Made by a program: the position numbers and the translations under genes. Below are positions 32,809 through 41,421 of a stretch of 50,299 bases of DNA, one piece after another. The notes beneath the pieces are model-generated. The model saw only the letters and a list, made by a program, of their open reading frames with translations. It ran no database searches and had not been told where the DNA came from. Source of the DNA: Ameyamaea chiangmaiensis. GTDB lineage: Bacteria; Pseudomonadota; Alphaproteobacteria; Acetobacterales; Acetobacteraceae. The DNA lies in the NCBI RefSeq assembly GCF_025995235.1, contig NZ_BAPT01000016.1:1-50299 (forward strand), given 5' to 3'. How positions within the stretch are numbered: the first letter of the stretch is position 1; each line of letters starts with the position of its first letter.

Positions 32809-33802
32809 GGCCTCGATCGCGACGGCTCTGGGCAGCCGGACGGCTTTTGCCGTCAGCCTGGCGCTGGTCATGTCGGCGGCCGAGGCGGCGGCTGGCCCAT
32901 GGCATGGGCGTGACGGAATTCTGCGCGCGGGGCAGATGCTTGGTGCTTGTGTCACGCTGGTCTGCGCGACGGTTGCGCCCTGGGGGGTGATGCCCGCCCT
33001 CGTGGGGGCGGTTTTCGCCGGTGTCTGTCACGCCATCCGGCTGTCGGGTCGGGCGCGCGGGGCGCGGATGGGGTGGGAGACCGGGATGGCCGTGGTGTTG
33101 GGCGCCGGGTGTGCGCTTGCCGGTCCGATCATGCCGTTACTGCGTCCCGACCAGCCGGCGTTCGGCCGCCTCGGCACGTTACTGTGGGTCGCGGGTCTGG
33201 CGGTGATGACGGGGCTGCTGCCGTTATCGGCGGTGGCGGGGCGACCCGGGCCGGACCCGGCACGCTGGATCGTGGGCCTCGTGCTGCTGCCGGCGCTGGC
33301 GGGTGGGCATGGCGATCCGGCGATGCTGCGTGACGCCTGCGTCTGTTTCGGTGGCTGCGCGCTGTGGCTGGATGCGGCGCGGGCGCGGTCGGGCACGGCG
33401 GGGGCGAAAGTCGTGCTTGACCTTGCGTTCGTGACGCTGGGGTTCGTGCCAGTGGCGCCGGGACCGGCGCAGATGGCGGCGGCGGGTTTTGTTGCGGTCG
33501 CGCTGCTGGCGCGGCCGGGCGACGGCCATCCGGCGCTGGCGTGTGTCAGCCGACTGGCGCTTGCCTTGGCACCTCCGTTTCCGGCCTTTGCCGCGCTTCT
33601 GGTTCTCGTGGGGCTTGCCGCGTCCTGGTCTGGCTGGGCTGTGGCGGGTCTGCTCGGCGGTGCGCTGCTGGCGGTGGCACGGTCGCGGCCTGTCCAAGCC
33701 CCCACTACCGGGGGCACGGCCGGTCTGGCGGCGTGGGGGGCGGTGGTCGTCTTGTGTCTGGTGGGCCTCTGCGCGCTGATCTGGATGGGAGCGAAGGTAT
33801 GA
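32801..33802 (+). CDS. Hydrogenase-4 F-subunit-like membrane protein, shortened
   Basis: The 333-residue, roughly ten-helix protein stands in the hyfF position. HyfF and other antiporter-like subunits have about 480-530 residues, so this one is much shorter. The only family-like block is LALALAPPFPAFAALLVL, near the C-terminus, resembling the PPFGLFxSEFLIL motif but without the Glu. Few charged residues occur inside the helices, so proton translocation is doubtful. The ATG lies eight bases before the previous stop; the end overlaps the large-subunit gene as ATGA. Confidence 0.6.
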   Translation: MTEASIATALGSRTAFAVSLALVMSAAEAAAGPWHGRDGILRAGQMLGACVTLVCATVAPWGVMPALVGAVFAGVCHAIRLSGRARGARMGWETGMAVVLGAGCALAGPIMPLLRPDQPAFGRLGTLLWVAGLAVMTGLLPLSAVAGRPGPDPARWIVGLVLLPALAGGHGDPAMLRDACVCFGGCALWLDAARARSGTAGAKVVLDLAFVTLGFVPVAPGPAQMAAAGFVAVALLARPGDGHPALACVSRLALALAPPFPAFAALLVLVGLAASWSGWAVAGLLGGALLAVARSRPVQAPTTGGTAGLAAWGAVVVLCLVGLCALIWMGAKV

Positions 33803-35355
33803 GCAGCGCGATCGCCCGGTCCAGCAACGCCCTTGCCGTGCTTCGGTCGGGCCGCATGGAGGTGCCTCACCTGCGCTATCGGCTGGACGAGGCGGAGTGG
33901 GCGGCGTTCGCCCGGGCGCTGGAGACGCCGGCCGGGGCCGGGACACCCCCGGTCGTCGTTCTGGGTCTGTGGAGCGACACGACCGACCTGCACGCCCTGG
34001 TCATGGACCAGTACGCCACGATGGCGATTGCGACGGTGGCGTTGCAGAACGGGCGCTACCTCGCCCTGTCGCCCTGGGCGCCGGAAGCGGCGGTCCACGA
34101 ACGGATCGTGGGCGACCTCTGGGGTGCGGAGGCGATGGAGGCACGCGATACGCGCCCATGGTTGGACCATGGAGCGTGGCCGGTCATCTGGCCCTGCGCG
34201 GCGCGTCCCGTGCCCCGCACCGGTGCGGCGGAAGCGTTCGAGTTCCGCGAACCGGTGCCTTTGGGCGGCAAGGGCGGGGAGGCCCTGCTGATCGGTCCCG
34301 TTACCGGACGGCCGGAGGCGCCGGCGTTGCTGCGCGCCGGCGTCATCGGTCGGCACGTCCGGCACGCCGAGTGGCGGGGCGGCTATGCCCATGCCGGCCT
34401 GCTGGCACGCATGGGGGGGATGAGTGTCGGCGAGGCGGCCCGTCTGGCGGGCCGTCTGGGGTCGGGCGGTTGGGTGGCGCACCAGAGTGCCTTTTGCCGC
34501 GCGGTGGAGGCGGCGCTGGGGTGGGTGCCCGCGGCGGGGGCGGCGCCGTGGCGGGCGATCGCGGGGGAACTGGAGCGGATCATGACGCACCTGCATGATC
34601 TGGCCCGCATGATGAGCGTGCTCGACGCACCGTTTCTGGCGGCAACGTTCGAGCGCGCGCAGGAGGCATTCGCGGCGCTGTGTGGCGCCCATTTCGGTCA
34701 CCGGCGCCTGATGGACGTCGTCCAGCCGGGCGGTCTGGCGCCGGGTGCGGTGGTCGAGGGGTTGGTTGACGATATGGCCGCCATTCTGGCGCCGTCGGGT
34801 CGTGACGATGCCGTGACGCAATGGCGCGCGCTGTATGAGCGGCAGTTCGGTCCGCGCAGCGCCTGTTCCCTGCCGGCGGCGCTGGGGGTCGTGCGACGCG
34901 AGGTTGCGGGCCGGGCCGGGACGGGTGGTGTGGTCGGCCGGTCGGCCGGCCTTGACCTGGACCTGCGCGTCGCGCTTGCGGGGTATCGTGCCGAACTGTT
35001 GAGCCCAGTGCGCTGGACTGCCGGGGATGTGGATGCGCGCATTCGCCTGCGTCTGGACGAAATCGCGGACGCCGCCCGACAGGTCGGTGCGCTGGCCGCG
35101 GACGCGTTGCCCCCGTCCGCGGTTACACCCGTATCGGAACGCACGGGAGAGGGGATCGGTGTGGCCGAGGGACCGCGCGGGATCGTGGCATGGTGGGTGC
35201 AGATCCGCGATGGTGTGGTCCAGGCGGCCTATGCGCGTGACCCCGATCTGGCATCGTGGAGCATTATGGAGACGACGCTGGAGGGTGCGCCGGTCGAGGC
35301 GCTCGACATCGTTCGCGCGTCGTTCGGCGCGGATGCCGGCGGGGCGGACCGGTGA
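33799..35355 (+). CDS. Hydrogenase-4 G-like large subunit (NuoC-NuoD fusion) without NiFe ligands
   Basis: The 518-residue soluble subunit joins a NuoC-like domain (about 40-135, with ERIVGDLWGAEAMEARDTRP then HGAWP) to a NuoD/[NiFe]-large-subunit domain (about 160-518). At the first NiFe-binding position, where hydrogenases have RVCGICG, it reads GRLGSGGWVAHQSAFCRAVEAA; the frame around it (AFxxAVEAALG) is well kept. At the C-terminus, where DPCxxC is expected, it reads VRASFGADAGG. The four Cys residues are isolated and none forms a CxxC. A Ni-Fe site is therefore not possible. Known Ehr complexes also lack these ligands. Overlaps both neighbours. Confidence 0.82.
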   Translation: MSSAIARSSNALAVLRSGRMEVPHLRYRLDEAEWAAFARALETPAGAGTPPVVVLGLWSDTTDLHALVMDQYATMAIATVALQNGRYLALSPWAPEAAVHERIVGDLWGAEAMEARDTRPWLDHGAWPVIWPCAARPVPRTGAAEAFEFREPVPLGGKGGEALLIGPVTGRPEAPALLRAGVIGRHVRHAEWRGGYAHAGLLARMGGMSVGEAARLAGRLGSGGWVAHQSAFCRAVEAALGWVPAAGAAPWRAIAGELERIMTHLHDLARMMSVLDAPFLAATFERAQEAFAALCGAHFGHRRLMDVVQPGGLAPGAVVEGLVDDMAAILAPSGRDDAVTQWRALYERQFGPRSACSLPAALGVVRREVAGRAGTGGVVGRSAGLDLDLRVALAGYRAELLSPVRWTAGDVDARIRLRLDEIADAARQVGALAADALPPSAVTPVSERTGEGIGVAEGPRGIVAWWVQIRDGVVQAAYARDPDLASWSIMETTLEGAPVEALDIVRASFGADAGGADR

Positions 35356-35804
35356 TGCTGCTGCGGGCGGTGCTCGATCGTGCCTTTGCCGAACGGCGTC
35401 GGCTGCCGGCGCCCTCCGCCGCGCGCTGTCTCGCGCTGTTCGCGGTCGAGACGGGCGGCTGCGGTGGCTGCGGGGTCGAACTGGCGGCGCTCGGGGGTGC
35501 TGCGTGGGACGGGGCGGCCTGTGGCTTCGAGAGGGCCAGCACGCCGGCAGACGCGGATGTCTTGCTGGTCACCGGGGCGCTGACGCGCAGCATGGCCCCG
35601 GTTCTGGAGCGCGCATGGCATGCCATGCCCGGGCCGCGCGCGCTGGTCGCCGTTGGGGCCTGCGCCATAGACGGTGGGCCGTTTGGCGAAACCTATGCCA
35701 CGCTCGGCGGTCTGGCGGGACGCGCCGTGAGCGATGTGGCAGTGCCGGGCTGCCCGCCCTCGCCGGACGCTATTCGCGCAGTGCTGTTGACGCTTCTGTC
35801 ATAG
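35355..35804 (+). CDS. Hydrogenase-4 I-like small subunit (NuoB-like), one 4Fe-4S cluster
   Basis: The 149-residue protein is the best conserved member of the operon. It keeps all ligands for the N2-type 4Fe-4S cluster: CxxC in ETGGCGGCGVELAAL (about residues 37-40), the Cys of VGACAIDGGPFG and the Cys of VPGCPPSPDAI. The segment VTGALTRSMAPVLERAW is also typical of HyfI/HycG. Its start shares a base with the large-subunit stop. It is the last gene of the operon; an inverted repeat follows 14 bases later. Confidence 0.88.
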   Translation: MLLRAVLDRAFAERRRLPAPSAARCLALFAVETGGCGGCGVELAALGGAAWDGAACGFERASTPADADVLLVTGALTRSMAPVLERAWHAMPGPRALVAVGACAIDGGPFGETYATLGGLAGRAVSDVAVPGCPPSPDAIRAVLLTLLS

Positions 35805-35817
35805 GGCGGCATCGCTG

Positions 35818-35846
35818 TCGGGTGACGGTCTGTTACCGACACCCGA
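35818..35846. other. Inverted repeat after the hydrogenase-4-like operon
   Basis: Arms TCGGGTG and CACCCGA enclose 15 bases. There is no T run, so it is either a weak terminator of the operon or a regulator site for the efflux gene 76 bases downstream. Confidence 0.35.
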
Positions 35847-35921
35847 AAATACGAGATCCATTTGCCCGATGCCGTGTGTGCCTGCCATGAAGCCTGAACG
35901 ACACCTGGTCCAGTCCCGCGC

Positions 35922-38900
35922 ATGAGTCTGACGCGCGTCTTCATCCTGCGCCCGGTCGCGACGTCCTTGCTGGCGCTGGCGCTGCTGGTGGGCGGCCTGT
36001 TCGGCTATCGGGCGATGCCGGTCGCCGATCTGCCGAACATTGCGGTACCGGTGATCTATATTTTCGTAACCCAGCCGGGTGGCACGCCCGAACAGATCGC
36101 CGCCAGCGTGACCACGCCGCTGGAGCGTCGGCTGGGCACGATCGCCGGACTGAAGGACATCCAGTCGGATTCCCAGAGCGGGCAGGCGTTCCTGCTTCTG
36201 TTCTTCGACGATACGCGCAACATCGACGGTGCGGCGCGGGATGTGGAGGCCGCCCTGCAGGCCGCGCGCGCCGATCTGCCGACGACGCTACGCGACCCGC
36301 CGCAGTACTACAAAGCCAATCCGTCCGACTTTCCGATCATTCTGGCGGGTCTGACGTCGCGGACGCGCTCGCTTTCGACCCTGCGTGATCTGGCGCAGAC
36401 ACGCATGAAGCAGTCGCTGTCCCGCGTGAAGGGCGTGGGCTGGGTCGAGATGGTCGGAGCGGAGCCGCCTGCGGTACGTGTCGAGATCAATCCGTACGCG
36501 GCTTACAAATACGGCATCGGGTTTGAGGATATTCGCTCCGCGCTGGCATCGGCCAATGCCAACACGCCCAAGGGCGCGATCGAGCAGAACGGGATGCGTT
36601 TCGTTCTGCAGACCAACGACCAGGCGCGCGAGGCCGCGCAATATCGGGATCTGGTGGTGGCCTATCGCAGCGGCCGTCCGGTGCGGCTGGCGGACCTGGC
36701 CTATGTCCACGACGGCCCGCAGACTGACCGGCGTGCGGCGTGGCTCAACGGTCAGGAAGCGGTGCTGACGATCATCCGGCCCCAGCCGGGTGCGAACGTC
36801 ATTCGCATTGCCGACGAGATCAAGGCGCATCTGCCCGAACTGCGCGCCGCCCTGCCGCCCGATGTGGATCTGACGATCGCCTCGGACCGATCGCAGACGA
36901 TCCGCGCGGCTCTGGCCGACACGCAGCTGACGCTGCTGATCGCGGTCGGGCTGGTGGTGATCGTGGTGCTGATGTTCCTGCGCACCTGGCGCTCGACCCT
37001 GATCCCGGCCGTGACGGTGCCGATTTCGTTGGCCGGGGCGCTGATCTTCATGCACCTGATGGGGTTCACGCTCGATACCCTGTCGCTGATGGCGCTGACG
37101 ATCGCGACGGGCTTTGTCGTCGACGATGCGATCGTGGTGGTGGAGAACATCGCACGCCATATGGAAGAAGGTATGACGCGGCGTGAGGCCAGCCTGCTGG
37201 GCGCACGCGAGATCGCGTTCACCATCGTGTCCATCACCATCTCGCTGATCGCGGTGTTCCTGCCGCTGCTGTTGCTGAGCGGCACGGCGGGCAAGATATT
37301 CTTCGAATTCGCCATGACGCTGGCACTGGCCGTTTCCGTCTCGATGGTGCTGTCGCTCAGTCTGACGCCGATGATGTGCGCGCTGCTGCTCGACGTGCAC
37401 AAGGAAGGGGACACGGCTACCGGGGGTCCGCTGACGCGGCTTGCGCATCGCGTGTTCGATGGTGTCGAGGCGGGCATGATCGCGCTGGTGCGGTTCTATG
37501 TGCGGACGCTCGACGTCGCGCTGCGCTGGCGCTGGCTTGCGCTTTTGTCGTTGCCGCTGAGTTTCGGGTTAACCGTCGCGGTGGTGGTGATCATGCCCAA
37601 GACCATCCTGCCGGCCCAGGACATCGCCCTGATCCAGGGAATGGTGACGGGTGACGAAAGCACCTCGTTCGCGCAGATGGAGGCGAAGACACGCACGGCG
37701 CTGTCGGCGATGGCGTCCACTCCGGGCGTTCAGAGCGTGTTGGGTTTCGTCGGCGACGACGCGGCCAATCAGGCGCAGGTGTTCGGCGTTCTGACCGACA
37801 AGGCCGATCGCGCCCGCACGCCGGAGCAGATCGGACAGGCCGTTTCGGCGTCGCTCCGCTCGCTTGCGGGCGCGCGGGTGGTGATTTCGAACGCCGGTGA
37901 TCTGAATGGTGGTGGCACGCGGCAGAAGGAAGGCGATTACAACTACGTTCTGCAGACCGACAACGCAGCCGATCTGTACCGCTGGGCGCCCATCCTGACC
38001 GACGCGTTGCGTCACTCGGCGATCCTGCGCGACGTGTCGACGCATCTGACCGATTCCGCCGTGGCCGCGTCGGTGTCGATCAAGCGCGACCAGGCCGCGC
38101 GCTATCTGATTACGCCGCAGCTTATCAGCAACACGCTGTATGATGCGTACGGACAGCGTACGGCGTCGGCGATTTCCACATCCCTGACCACCTACTACGT
38201 CGTCATGCAGCTTGCCGATCCGTATCGCATGAGCCCGGATGCCCTGAAATCGGCCTGGGTGTCCACGTCGGGCGGAACGCCGGGTGGCGGAACGGTGTCG
38301 AACTCCATCCGCGTCAACCTGCCGGATCAGACGACCAGCAAAGCCACGCAACTGAGCCAGCAATCCTTTCGCAACCAGATCCAGAACCGGCTGGCCGGGG
38401 GTGCCGGGGCGTCCAACGGTTCGGCGGTGTCATCCTCGGCCGAAACCATGGTGCCGTTCGGCGCCGTGGCGGATCTTGCCCTGACACCGACGCCGCTGAC
38501 CATCAGTCACAAGGGCGGACTGCTGTCGGGGTCGATCAGTTTCAACCTTGCTCCCGGCCATGCGCTGGGGGAGGCGTCCGGCGTGATCCGCGCCGAAATG
38601 GCACGCCTGCACGTGCCTGACACGGTGCATGGCGGCTTCACCGGCGAGGCGGCCGATTACCGCGCGGCGATGATCAACGAGATACTGGTGCTGATCGCGG
38701 CCATCGCCACGATGTACGTGACCTTGGGGATCCTGTATGAAAGCTACATCCATCCGCTGACCATTCTGTCCACCCTGCCGTCGGCGTCGGTCGGTGCCGT
38801 GCTGGCGCTCTGGGTGTGCGGGCAGCAGTTTTCGCTGATCGCGATGATCGGCGTCATTCTGCTGACCGGGATCGTGAAAAAGAACGCCATTCTTCTGATC

Positions 38901-39236
38901 GATTTCGCCCTGCATGCGGAACGCACGCTCGGCCTGTCGCCCGAGGAAGCCATCCGGGCCGCGTGCGTCACGCGGTTCCGGCCTATTCTGATGACGACGC
39001 TGGCGGCGGCGTTCGGGGCGGTTCCGCTGATCGTCAGTAATGGATACGGGGCGGAGCTGCGCCGACCACTGGGAATTGCCGTGGTGGGCGGTCTGGCGAT
39101 GAGCCAGCTGCTGACCCTTTATTCGACCCCGGTGGTCTATCTGCTGATGGATCGGATCGCGGGCGCGGTTCGGCGCCGTGTCACGGGGTGGCGGCAGCGT
39201 GTGGGGGCCTCGGGGCGGACGGCGCGTTCACGTTGA
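35922..39236 (+). CDS. RND-family efflux pump inner-membrane subunit (MdtB/MdtC-like)
   Basis: The 1104-residue protein is a complete 12-helix RND transporter that exports compounds from the inner membrane and periplasm using proton influx. Proton-relay residues are visible: the Asp-Asp pair in GFVVDDAIVVVEN (about 400) and the Lys in GIVKKNAILLIDF (about 986). It begins with the family start SLTRVFILRPVATSLL. A Ser/Thr/Gly/Asn-rich segment of about 60 residues (about 785-845, SGGTPGGGTVS to SAVSSSAETM) widens the second periplasmic loop relative to usual MdtC. No adaptor or outer-membrane channel gene lies in the window, so those partners come from elsewhere. Confidence 0.9.
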   Translation: MSLTRVFILRPVATSLLALALLVGGLFGYRAMPVADLPNIAVPVIYIFVTQPGGTPEQIAASVTTPLERRLGTIAGLKDIQSDSQSGQAFLLLFFDDTRNIDGAARDVEAALQAARADLPTTLRDPPQYYKANPSDFPIILAGLTSRTRSLSTLRDLAQTRMKQSLSRVKGVGWVEMVGAEPPAVRVEINPYAAYKYGIGFEDIRSALASANANTPKGAIEQNGMRFVLQTNDQAREAAQYRDLVVAYRSGRPVRLADLAYVHDGPQTDRRAAWLNGQEAVLTIIRPQPGANVIRIADEIKAHLPELRAALPPDVDLTIASDRSQTIRAALADTQLTLLIAVGLVVIVVLMFLRTWRSTLIPAVTVPISLAGALIFMHLMGFTLDTLSLMALTIATGFVVDDAIVVVENIARHMEEGMTRREASLLGAREIAFTIVSITISLIAVFLPLLLLSGTAGKIFFEFAMTLALAVSVSMVLSLSLTPMMCALLLDVHKEGDTATGGPLTRLAHRVFDGVEAGMIALVRFYVRTLDVALRWRWLALLSLPLSFGLTVAVVVIMPKTILPAQDIALIQGMVTGDESTSFAQMEAKTRTALSAMASTPGVQSVLGFVGDDAANQAQVFGVLTDKADRARTPEQIGQAVSASLRSLAGARVVISNAGDLNGGGTRQKEGDYNYVLQTDNAADLYRWAPILTDALRHSAILRDVSTHLTDSAVAASVSIKRDQAARYLITPQLISNTLYDAYGQRTASAISTSLTTYYVVMQLADPYRMSPDALKSAWVSTSGGTPGGGTVSNSIRVNLPDQTTSKATQLSQQSFRNQIQNRLAGGAGASNGSAVSSSAETMVPFGAVADLALTPTPLTISHKGGLLSGSISFNLAPGHALGEASGVIRAEMARLHVPDTVHGGFTGEAADYRAAMINEILVLIAAIATMYVTLGILYESYIHPLTILSTLPSASVGAVLALWVCGQQFSLIAMIGVILLTGIVKKNAILLIDFALHAERTLGLSPEEAIRAACVTRFRPILMTTLAAAFGAVPLIVSNGYGAELRRPLGIAVVGGLAMSQLLTLYSTPVVYLLMDRIAGAVRRRVTGWRQRVGASGRTARSR

Positions 39237-39329
39237 CGATGGCCGCAAGGGATTAACACTGGGCGTTAACCTTATAGACACGTCTTGCTGCCAGTTTCGT
39301 GGAGGAGAGTACATCTATTAGGGGTGGCA

Positions 39330-41135
39330 ATGGTGGCTGATCTTGTTAGCCTCGTGCGAGCCGATCACGACTTTGACTTCTGGCTCAACGCCATGGATCA
39401 GGTCATGGGGCTGGCGATTACTGATCTCGACGGTGTCATCACCTACGTCAATCCGAAGTTCAGTGCGATGTGCGGCTATCCGGCGGCCGAACTGGTGGGC
39501 CGCAGTCACCGCGTTCTCAACTCCGGATTTCATCCACCCGCGTTTTTCCGCGACATGCACACAACCATCCGTTCAGGCTCCGTCTGGAGCGGTACCATAC
39601 GCGACCGCGCGCGCAACGGACGCACGTTCTGGGTTGCGACGACCATTCTCCCGCAGCTCGATCGCGAGGGCCGTATTTATGGTTTTGTGAGTTGCCGGTT
39701 CGATATCACGCGGGAAATCGAGGCAGGGGAAACGATGCGACGGCTCGCACGGGTGGATCCGCTGCTGGGCGTGCTGAACCGACTTGGCCTGCGCGAACAT
39801 ATCGAAGCCGGTGCCTGCAAGGAGCCCGGGGGGAGTGCCGACTGTGCACTGGTGCTTCTCGATCTGGATAACTTCAAATCCGTGAATGACAATTTCGGTC
39901 ATCAGGCGGGCGACCGGCTACTTCAGGAGGTTGCGGCCCGCCTGTCGATGGTCCTGCATGTCGGGGACGTGTTGTCGCGCTTCGGGGGTGACGAATTCGC
40001 CCTGGTCGTCGGCCACTCTCTGGAGCGGTGCGATATCGAGCATTTTCTTGCGGACCTGACCAGTGTCATCGAAGTGCCGATCGAGATCGGCATCACACAG
40101 GTTATCATGAGCGCGAGCATCGGGTTCACGTTTCTGGACGGCGGGGCGAGCAACGCGGAAACGCTGATCGGCCATGCTGACCTGGCGTTGCGTGAAGCCA
40201 AGAGGGCCGGCGGTCGGACCATTCGCCGCGTGACGCCCGAGTTGCTTCAGGACGCCAGGCGTCGCAGCAACCTCATTCTCGATGCCCGGCAGGGCTTGGG
40301 ACGTGCCGAATTCGAAGTGTTCTATCAGCCCATCTTTGACCTCGCACGACATGAATGCGTGTCGATGGAGGCGTTGATCCGCTGGCGGCATCCGCTGCTT
40401 GGCCTGATCGGGCCCGCGGTGTTCACCGACGTGCTGCGCAATTTCGAGCTTGTGAGCGCTATCGGCCGCTTTGTCCGTCGCGAGATGATTCAGGCGCTTG
40501 GCGCATGGCGGCGCAGCGGCGTCTTCTCGGGCCGTATCGCCATCAACCTGACGGTCGCCGATTTCAAGACGACATCGCTAACCCGGGAACTGCTTCACCT
40601 GTTGCATGAGCAGGGACTGGATGCGGGCTGTATCATCCTGGAAGTCACCGAGACGATGTTCCTCGACCAGAAGGACAATGTCGTGCGGGCCGAACTGGCA
40701 CGTCTGGCGCATGAGGGGTTCGAGATCGCGTTCGACGATTTTGGCACCGGGTTCGCGTCCCTGACACATCTCAAGGAACTGCCGCTCAGTCGGCTCAAGA
40801 TCGATCGAAGCTTCATCGCCGACCTCGAAAATGGTGGGTGCGATCGCGATATCGTGGGCGGGATCATCGACATCGCGCATCGTCTGGGCATGAAGGTCGT
40901 GGCGGAGGGCATCGAGACGACGATGCAACTCGAGATCCTGCGGGCGATGTCGTGCGACTACGCACAAGGCTTTCTTCTCGCGTCGCCGGTATGTGGATGC
41001 GACGTCCCGAGCGAACTGGAACGGGGGCGTCTCACGCTGCGGGCCATTGCGCTGGAGAAGAAGGCACAGGAAGCGGGCACCGCGGCGGGGAAGGACGGCG
41101 GATCCGCCAACTTTGCCCATATTACTGCGGCCTAG
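39330..41135 (+). CDS. PAS-GGDEF-EAL cyclic-di-GMP protein
   Basis: The 601-residue cytoplasmic protein has a PAS domain (about 10-125: MGLAITDLDGVITYVN, then GYPAAELVGR and FDITREIEAGE), a GGDEF domain (about 130-290, intact RFGGDEFAL) and an EAL domain (about 305-560, with SMEALIRWRHP, AFDDFGTGFASL and KIDRSFI). Both catalytic motifs are complete, so it may make or break c-di-GMP depending on the PAS signal. No membrane segment is present. The ATG at 39330 has AGGGG nine bases upstream; an earlier in-frame start at 39285 is not favoured. c-di-GMP controls cellulose synthesis in many acetic acid bacteria. Confidence 0.92.
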   Translation: MVADLVSLVRADHDFDFWLNAMDQVMGLAITDLDGVITYVNPKFSAMCGYPAAELVGRSHRVLNSGFHPPAFFRDMHTTIRSGSVWSGTIRDRARNGRTFWVATTILPQLDREGRIYGFVSCRFDITREIEAGETMRRLARVDPLLGVLNRLGLREHIEAGACKEPGGSADCALVLLDLDNFKSVNDNFGHQAGDRLLQEVAARLSMVLHVGDVLSRFGGDEFALVVGHSLERCDIEHFLADLTSVIEVPIEIGITQVIMSASIGFTFLDGGASNAETLIGHADLALREAKRAGGRTIRRVTPELLQDARRRSNLILDARQGLGRAEFEVFYQPIFDLARHECVSMEALIRWRHPLLGLIGPAVFTDVLRNFELVSAIGRFVRREMIQALGAWRRSGVFSGRIAINLTVADFKTTSLTRELLHLLHEQGLDAGCIILEVTETMFLDQKDNVVRAELARLAHEGFEIAFDDFGTGFASLTHLKELPLSRLKIDRSFIADLENGGCDRDIVGGIIDIAHRLGMKVVAEGIETTMQLEILRAMSCDYAQGFLLASPVCGCDVPSELERGRLTLRAIALEKKAQEAGTAAGKDGGSANFAHITAA

Positions 41136-41187
41136 CGATCAGTGGCATGCCGCCTTGGCGTCTCCGCCGGGGCAGCCACATCGTGGT

Positions 41188-41421
41188 CTAGTGGCAGGAA
41201 CCGCCACTGCATTTGGAGCAGGTGCCGCAGCCCGACCGCCGTGATGACGCCTGCTCCGCGCGGCGCATCAGGGACGCGCGGACTTGAACCGGAGCTCCGA
41301 CGCCCTGTACCACGCCAGCCGCCGAGCGCCAGAACAGAGGCCCGCTCGCCGGGACGAGGCGACGCAGCCAGTAGAGCGAACAAGCCACGACGACCAGCGC
41401 GACGATTGCGATTTCCATCAT
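41188..41421 (-). CDS. FeoB-associated Cys-rich membrane protein
   Basis: A 77-residue protein with one N-terminal membrane segment (EIAIVALVVVACSLYWL) and a C-terminal Cys-rich tail GCGTCSKCSGGSCH that could bind Fe or form a cluster. It starts within an ATGA overlap with the feoB stop, so it is the last gene of feoA-feoB-x. Cys-rich single-pass proteins are known beside feoB in other bacteria and are thought to assist Fe(II) handling; this one fits by layout, not by a proven homology. Confidence 0.7.
   Translation of the reverse strand: MMEIAIVALVVVACSLYWLRRLVPASGPLFWRSAAGVVQGVGAPVQVRASLMRRAEQASSRRSGCGTCSKCSGGSCH

Noticed and set aside
29718..35804. A functional formate hydrogenlyase or H2-evolving hydrogenase
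   Set aside because: The large subunit lacks all NiFe-binding Cys, and formate dehydrogenase, ferredoxin-type and maturation genes are not present.
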